A stretch of 10,738 nucleotides of DNA from Candidatus Uhrbacteria bacterium (lineage in GTDB: Bacteria; Patescibacteriota; Patescibacteriia; 2-12-FULL-60-25), in NCBI GenBank assembly GCA_023246325.1, contig JAHFIO010000022.1:1-10738 (forward strand), written 5' to 3'. Shown one piece after another: positions 6,873 to 10,738 of this stretch. The notes beneath the pieces are model-generated. The model made no database searches and was not told the origin of the DNA. It saw only the letters and a program-made list of their open reading frames with translations. The position numbers and the translations under genes were made by a program. How positions within the stretch are numbered: position 1 is the stretch's first letter; each line of letters opens with the position of its first letter.

Positions 6873-7151
6873 ATGTCTGAACCAATAAAATCAGAGGCCA
6901 TTACCGTTCATGCGGATCCAAAGCGTCTTATGGGTCATTATGCAAATGCGATTAGTGTTACATCGCAAGAACGCGATGTTGTTATAGATTTTTTGTCGCA
7001 TGTGCGTGTGAGCGCTGAAAATAATCAAGCATCTTTGGTATCACGTATATTTTTGAATCGTTTTACAGCGCAAGATTTAATCAACGTTTTACAAAATACA
7101 CTGAAACAGTGGGAAGATATGCGGTATAATGAAAGCAATCCAAAAAAATAA
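6873..7151 (+). CDS. DUF3467 family protein between dnaK and dnaJ
   Basis: A 92-residue protein that fits DUF3467 from memory of its pattern. It has H-Y-A-N-A-I-x-V (22-29) followed by D-V-V-I-D-F (35-40), then SLVSRIFLNRFTAQDLINVL (54-73), ending in a helix NTLKQWED. Typical DUF3467 members read (Y)aNaxxVxxsxxEFxLDF...RvxlsPxxAKxLxxxLxxnixxYE. No biochemical function is established that I know of. I chose the ATG at 6873, 1 nt after the dnaK stop (TAATATG junction), over an upstream in-frame start inside dnaK, because the domain starts after it and the operon uses such junctions repeatedly. It abuts dnaJ with no gap. Its position between dnaK and dnaJ suggests co-regulation with, and perhaps a role in, the chaperone cycle; that is inference. 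No signal peptide or membrane segment. Confidence 0.85.
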   Translation: MSEPIKSEAITVHADPKRLMGHYANAISVTSQERDVVIDFLSHVRVSAENNQASLVSRIFLNRFTAQDLINVLQNTLKQWEDMRYNESNPKK

Positions 7152-8246
7152 ATGGCAAAAGATTATTACAGCACCTTGGGTGTATCGAAGACGGCGACTG
7201 ATGACGAAATAAAAAAAGCATTTCGTCGTTTAGCGCATGAACACCATCCAGATAAAGGGGGGGATCAAAAAAAATTCAAAGATATTAATGAGGCATATCA
7301 AATTTTAGGCGATAAAGAAAAGCGCACATTATTCGATACGCATGGGTCTGCAGCATTTGAACAGGGTGGATTTGGCAATGCACAAAACGGGCAGGGCTTT
7401 GGCGGTTTTCATGGGTTTAATCAAGGTGGATTTGATATTAATTTTGAAGATATGGGCGACCTTGGTGATATGCTGGGAGGTATGTTTGGTTTTTCTGGCG
7501 GTGGAAAAAAACGAGCTCGTCGCGGGCAGGATATACAAACAGAAATTGCTATTGATTTTCTTGAAGCAATTCATGGTGTAAAAAAACAAATTAAACTTCA
7601 TAAAAATACTGCATGTAGTGTGTGTAGTGGATCGGGTGCAAAACAGGGTAGTAAAAAAGAAACATGCAAAACATGTGGAGGAAAAGGACAGGTGCAAAAA
7701 ATGGCACGTACGATGTTTGGGACCATGCAAACGAATGTGGCATGTGACGTTTGTCACGGAGAAGGTGAAAAAATATCTGATCCTTGTATAGAATGTACAG
7801 GGTCTGGTATAGAAAGAAAAACACGAGAATATACAGTTGAAATTCCTTCAGGACTAAACGATGGGGAAGGCGTGCGTATTGAACGTGAAGGAGAATTTCC
7901 AGGTCCCGGTGGACATCCAGGTGATTTAATTGTACGTGTACGCGTGAAGTCTCATCCTGCATTTGAGAGAGATGAGGATAGTATAATTTCAAAAGTTGAA
8001 ATTCCTTTTTCAACCATGATATTAGGAGGGGAAGTGGAAATAGAAACTGTAGATGGTACGGGATCATTGAAAATTCCTGAATTCACTGTAGCGGGTACGG
8101 TTTTCAAGTTAAAAGGCAAAGGAGTTCCACATTTGCATTCGCATATTCGTGGAGATCATCTTGTGACGGTTATGCCCGTTACACCAAAAAAAATATCAAA
8201 AGAACAACGAGCGATTTTAATTGAAGCAAAAAAAATTGGTTTATAA
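7152..8246 (+). CDS. dnaJ: Chaperone DnaJ (Hsp40, class A)
   Basis: DnaJ delivers substrates to DnaK and stimulates its ATPase. This 364-residue protein is a complete class A Hsp40. The J domain (about 4-66) has the essential HPD at 32-34. A Gly/Phe-rich linker follows (about 72-118). The zinc-binding domain has four CxxCxGxG repeats: CSVCSGSG (155-162), CKTCGGKG (172-179), CDVCHGEG (198-205) and CIECTGSG (212-219), holding two zinc ions. Two C-terminal beta domains (about 125-154 with 225-250, and 255-345) bind clients and are followed by a short dimerisation helix. The start codon directly follows the preceding TAA, with no spacer and no Shine-Dalgarno sequence, so translation is probably coupled. 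The gene ends in a TAATATG junction with the sigma factor gene. Confidence 0.99.
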   Translation: MAKDYYSTLGVSKTATDDEIKKAFRRLAHEHHPDKGGDQKKFKDINEAYQILGDKEKRTLFDTHGSAAFEQGGFGNAQNGQGFGGFHGFNQGGFDINFEDMGDLGDMLGGMFGFSGGGKKRARRGQDIQTEIAIDFLEAIHGVKKQIKLHKNTACSVCSGSGAKQGSKKETCKTCGGKGQVQKMARTMFGTMQTNVACDVCHGEGEKISDPCIECTGSGIERKTREYTVEIPSGLNDGEGVRIEREGEFPGPGGHPGDLIVRVRVKSHPAFERDEDSIISKVEIPFSTMILGGEVEIETVDGTGSLKIPEFTVAGTVFKLKGKGVPHLHSHIRGDHLVTVMPVTPKKISKEQRAILIEAKKIGL

Positions 8247-8247
8247 T

Positions 8248-8742
8248 ATGCACGTGAAATATTTTCCAGATTTTTATAAAAAAAATATGAAACGCATATA
8301 TGCGTTTTTTTATTTTCGCTGTAGCGGAAAAAAAGAAATATCGGAAGATCTCACTTCAGAAGTTTTTATAAAAGCATTGAATGCATTTGAGTCATATGAT
8401 CCTGCCGTCAGTGAGTCTGCGTGGATATATATGATAGCAAAAAATCATTTTATAAATTATTTGGAAAAAAAGAAATACGATGTGAGCTTGGAAGATGTGG
8501 CTATGATTTTGCCGGATGAAACACATAGTGCTGAATCCATAGCACAAAAATTTGATTCAGGCAGATTGATGCATGCTATACAAAAGTTATCTGTGGAAGA
8601 TCGAGAGCTTGTGAAATTAAAATTTCTTGAAGGTTGGGCATATGATGACATTGCTATATTACAGAATAAAACGGCAGGATCTTTACGTGTGCAGGCGCAT
8701 AGAGCTTTAAAAGCATTGAAAATACTACTGAAACAAAAATAA
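8248..8742 (+). CDS. RNA polymerase sigma factor, sigma-70/ECF family
   Basis: A 164-residue sigma factor of the ECF layout, which directs RNA polymerase to a dedicated promoter set. Region 2 (about 8-75) is recognisable from SEDLTSEVFIKAL (32-44) and AWIYMIAKNHFINYL (58-72), the core-binding and -10-recognising part. A short linker (76-105) follows, then region 4 (about 107-162) with LSVEDRELVKLKFLEGWAY (114-132) and a helix-turn-helix ending LRVQAHRALKALK (146-158), which reads the -35. ATG 8248 was chosen because it begins 1 nt after the dnaJ stop (TAATATG) and precedes region 2; a second ATG at 8287 is possible. No Shine-Dalgarno sequence. A terminator-like palindrome lies 42 nt inside the gene. 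Linkage to a membrane protein gene downstream is the common sigma/anti-sigma arrangement. Its targets are unknown. Confidence 0.9.
   Translation: MHVKYFPDFYKKNMKRIYAFFYFRCSGKKEISEDLTSEVFIKALNAFESYDPAVSESAWIYMIAKNHFINYLEKKKYDVSLEDVAMILPDETHSAESIAQKFDSGRLMHAIQKLSVEDRELVKLKFLEGWAYDDIAILQNKTAGSLRVQAHRALKALKILLKQK
8290..8311 (+). terminator. Terminator-like palindrome inside the sigma factor gene
   Basis: AAACGCATATATGCGTTT (8290-8307) is a perfect 18-bp palindrome that can fold as a 7-bp stem with a TATA loop, and a seven-T run follows (8305-8311). It lies 42 nt after the sigma start codon and 43 nt after the dnaJ stop, within codons 15-22. It may attenuate transcription after dnaJ; ribosomes translating the sigma gene could prevent folding. 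The stem is short, with three G-C pairs, so the strength is uncertain. Confidence 0.4.
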
Positions 8743-8759
8743 CAATAACCTGTATATAT

Positions 8760-9140
8760 ATGCATATGGATTTTAAAACACGGTATCAATTGTGGAAATT
8801 GAAACAAATGGCTCAACCCAGCCGTATTTTTGCAAAAACGCTAGAAAAGGAATTACGTACTAGAATGGGACATGGAACATGGTGGGTATTTCTGAAGTCT
8901 GAGAGTAGACGTATAGCAATAGCAACAATGTCTGGTATTCTGCTTATAGGTGGTGGAACAGGTGTATATGCGTATACATCCGATAATGTGATGCCAGATC
9001 ATCCTCTGTATGTTTTACGTACTGCCATAGAAAATGTAGAAATGGCAACAAGCTTTAAGGCTGAAAGAAAGGTATATATTCAACGTAAACAAGAACTTCG
9101 TCATCAGCAAGATATAGAAAGAATGAAAAATAGAAAATAA
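8760..9140 (+). CDS. Single-pass membrane protein with DUF5667-like tail, putative sigma-factor regulator
   Basis: A 126-residue protein, 17 nt after the sigma gene. The N-terminal 50 residues are cytoplasm-like and basic, with several helical stretches. One transmembrane helix follows at about 52-72 (AIATMSGILLIGGGTGVYAY). The outside part begins with MPDHPLYVLRTAIENVEMA (78-96), which matches the start of DUF5667 (PGDPLYPLKRALE pattern), and continues as a charged helix to the end. DUF5667 proteins are often encoded next to ECF sigma genes, which supports a role as a membrane-anchored regulator of the sigma factor. No classical zinc-binding anti-sigma motif (HxxxCxxC) is visible, so anti-sigma activity is an inference from position and topology. 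It is smaller than DUF5667 proteins I recall, but it ends cleanly at a terminator and does not look truncated. ATG 8766 is an alternative start; no Shine-Dalgarno sequence. Confidence 0.75.
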   Translation: MHMDFKTRYQLWKLKQMAQPSRIFAKTLEKELRTRMGHGTWWVFLKSESRRIAIATMSGILLIGGGTGVYAYTSDNVMPDHPLYVLRTAIENVEMATSFKAERKVYIQRKQELRHQQDIERMKNRK

Positions 9141-9165
9141 CCCCATTGTCGGGGTTATTTTTTTT
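9134..9165. terminator. Strong rho-independent terminator closing the heat-shock operon
   Basis: An 11-bp stem (AAAATAACCCC / GGGGTTATTTT) with a 6-nt loop is followed on the plus strand by a run of eight T (9158-9165). It overlaps the stop codon of the membrane protein gene and reaches the stop codon of the convergent 9164-10714 gene, for which it can also serve (T4 run on the minus strand). Confidence 0.88.
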
Positions 9166-10696
9166 ATCCACTCATATCTCTATATCCGACACCTGAGCCT
9201 ATGCGTTTTGTAGCGGGACGTTTACGACGATTTACATATTTTTGTACAGCGGGTGGTATGTTGGGTAAGCGGATTTCTGCCCAAGTTTTGATTCGTATCG
9301 GAGGAGGAGGGATGCCATTTGTAATAGGGGGTGGATTAGTTAGTATATTGACGAATTTCGTTGAAGTCGGTGGTGCAGAATCTGGAGTATCGTCTTTCTG
9401 TCGTAGAATCGTTTCTCTATATAATTTCCATAAAAGTTCTTCGCGTCCTCGTGCTGAAGGTATATATCTGTATACCTGCGGTAAATCATTTTCTGAAATA
9501 GCTCTACATAACTCTTCAATTTCTATATTATGTGCTGCATTTGTTTTTCCTTGAAGTGATATTTGAAATGTATCTTGTAGCTGTTTTTTAAATTCAGACA
9601 TACCATCTTTCATATCTTCGATTTTATTTTTCTTCTTCTTATACGTAGGTGGAATAGGGCGCTGTTTCATGTTCATAGGGTCAGGTTCCCCAGGGTTTAT
9701 TTCATATGGAATTGCTATCGGTGTAGCAACTTCCATTTGTTTTTCTTCAACTATAATCGTACCCGCATCAGACATATCTTGTAGATCTTTTGCTACATGG
9801 ATACCTGTACGCAAAACAATGTCTTTGGTTTCTGCTTGTATATGCATATCTACACGTCGGTGATCTGCCACGGTATCTCGATATATCGTATTTACTTGGT
9901 CTTCATGTCCGCGTGCCTCTGGTAATAATTGGTATACGCGATTCATATCACCGTCATGTACGGCTTCTAAAATTCTTTCCACTTCATCTTTTTGCGCTTC
10001 TAATGTATCTCCATGAAATGTATGACCAAGATCTGTATGTATACGAACAGAAAATTCAAATAAATCACCTTCCGCTCCATCTCCTTCTGCATGGATGTCT
10101 ATTGCATTTATATCAATACCGCGATCAACTAATGTTTGTTTTACAAGGGTATGTACAACTTTTGCACGTTCTTCAGAAATTTTTTTATTTATGAGCGGCT
10201 GTCTCCACCCTTCTGGACTTGCATGTGCATGAATAGTAACTTGTACATTTTTAAATATCGAAGACGGATTTACTGAATCCATACCTTGCTGTTGTAAAGC
10301 AGAATTGATCAATTGATCAATTTGTTGTTGTACTAATTGTTCTTCGCCGGCTTGCATATCTGCTTTTTTGGCTTGACGACCACTCCATAAAAATTGTACA
10401 GAACCATCCTGCTGTATCCTGTCACCGGGAATGCGTGTTTCTACAAAGGGTATTTCGCCTGTGGACATTTGAATTTCATTTCCTTCACTACTCACCATTT
10501 CAATTTTTGGATTATGTTCAGATGATGTGCCAATATCAGGATCAAAAACTTCAGGCATAGAAGCCGCTATTAATATAGCGAAAAACTTTCTATGCTTTTC
10601 TGCCAATGTTTTTAATGTACCCATGAGTCCACGTCGTTCTGTTATGTGTGTATCCAATAATTCTGGAGTAGTGCGAGGCATTTCTTTTGTAGACAT
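9164..10696 (-). CDS. Protein with OmpA-like domain and an internal repeat
   Basis: A large, mostly hydrophilic protein. The frame opens at ATG 10714 (516 residues). I prefer ATG 10696 (MSTKEM, 510 residues) because a promoter-like -10 overlaps the upstream ATG. In the 516-residue numbering, residues 157-213 resemble an OmpA-like peptidoglycan-binding domain: VTIHAHASPEG (159-169), then N and SEERAKVV (180-187), as in the family pattern (G/H)xASxEGxxxxNxxLSxxRAxxV. Residues 244-281 and 398-435 form an ungapped repeat sharing VY...P.ARG.E......YR.T. A hydrophobic patch at 44-52 is too short for a clear membrane helix, and I see no convincing signal peptide or lipobox. The C-terminus is Pro-rich (460-472) and basic (496-504). 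Single gene, convergent with the heat-shock operon. A cell-envelope role is plausible; the full function is unrecognised. Confidence 0.75.
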   Translation of the reverse strand: MSTKEMPRTTPELLDTHITERRGLMGTLKTLAEKHRKFFAILIAASMPEVFDPDIGTSSEHNPKIEMVSSEGNEIQMSTGEIPFVETRIPGDRIQQDGSVQFLWSGRQAKKADMQAGEEQLVQQQIDQLINSALQQQGMDSVNPSSIFKNVQVTIHAHASPEGWRQPLINKKISEERAKVVHTLVKQTLVDRGIDINAIDIHAEGDGAEGDLFEFSVRIHTDLGHTFHGDTLEAQKDEVERILEAVHDGDMNRVYQLLPEARGHEDQVNTIYRDTVADHRRVDMHIQAETKDIVLRTGIHVAKDLQDMSDAGTIIVEEKQMEVATPIAIPYEINPGEPDPMNMKQRPIPPTYKKKKNKIEDMKDGMSEFKKQLQDTFQISLQGKTNAAHNIEIEELCRAISENDLPQVYRYIPSARGREELLWKLYRETILRQKDDTPDSAPPTSTKFVNILTNPPPITNGIPPPPIRIKTWAEIRLPNIPPAVQKYVNRRKRPATKRIGSGVGYRDMSG

Positions 10697-10704
10697 ATAC
10701 ATAT

Positions 10705-10734
10705 AGTATAGCATTTCTTAGCTCATTCGTGTAA
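10705..10734 (-). promoter_or_regulatory. Promoter of the OmpA-like gene, possibly leaderless
   Basis: On the minus strand TTACAC (10734-10729), an 18-nt spacer and TATACT (10710-10705) form a promoter, strengthened by an extended -10 (TGCTATACT). The start would fall near 10698, 2 nt before the ATG at 10696. No Shine-Dalgarno sequence precedes any of the three candidate ATGs (10714, 10702, 10696). Confidence 0.55.
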
Positions 10735-10738
10735 GATA

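Noticed and set aside
7329..8067. Minus-strand frames of 142 and 158 codons opposite dnaJ
   Set aside because: Low-complexity Phe/His/Leu-rich translations produced by the antisense of dnaJ, which is complete and certain.
8242..8247. A perfect TATAAT at the dnaJ/sigma junction, with TTGAAG 15 nt upstream, as a sigma-gene promoter
   Set aside because: The spacer is too short, the start would fall after the ATG at 8248, and the string arises from the TTA-TAA-TATG junction itself.
10303..10322. A 20-bp palindrome built of two TTGATCAA units
   Set aside because: It lies in the Gln-rich coding part of the OmpA-like gene (QQIDQLIN) and has no flanking regulatory context; codon repetition explains it.

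Overview
The window looks like a piece of a small, AT-rich bacterial genome, most likely a Candidate Phyla Radiation (Patescibacteria) member of Parcubacteria type. This is an inference from four things: very tight gene packing with almost no intergenic DNA, a shortened HrcA, DUF3467 and DUF5667-type proteins, and an operon whose genes mostly lack Shine-Dalgarno sequences. TAA, TAG and TGA all appear as stops of credible genes, so I see no recoding of UGA. No tRNA, rRNA, CRISPR array or insertion sequence was seen, and no gene-free stretch exceeds 300 bases.

Layout. (1) 2-913 (+) is the 3' part of a MacB/FtsX-type ABC transporter permease. It converges on (2) two tandem minus-strand genes, 929-1681 and 1775-2497, for paralogous CPBP (CAAX-protease/bacteriocin-processing) intramembrane metalloproteases, each with its own strong ribosome binding site and terminator. 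(3) 2590-3240 (+) encodes an unrecognised membrane protein with a charged helical tail. It is transcribed divergently from the second protease gene, from a symmetric inverted-repeat promoter region. (4) 3282-9165 is the core of the window: a heat-shock operon with a sigma-70-like promoter and a perfect CIRCE operator, then hrcA, grpE, hsp20, dnaK, a DUF3467 gene, dnaJ, an ECF-type sigma factor gene and a small single-pass membrane protein with a DUF5667-like tail, closed by a strong terminator. (5) 9164-10714 (-) encodes a large protein with an OmpA-like domain and an internal repeat, convergent with the operon.

How it works together. HrcA binds CIRCE and represses its own operon. This is known for the family, and the operator here is an exact consensus match. 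The operon supplies the full DnaK machine (DnaK, DnaJ, GrpE) plus the holdase Hsp20. Unusually, the same transcript appears to continue through a DUF3467 protein and an ECF sigma factor with a candidate membrane-bound regulator, which would tie cytoplasmic protein-folding stress to a second regulatory layer. A terminator-like hairpin near the start of the sigma gene could reduce expression of that tail. Genes in the operon abut with 0-23 nt gaps and lack Shine-Dalgarno sites, whereas the three upstream membrane-protein genes have strong ones.
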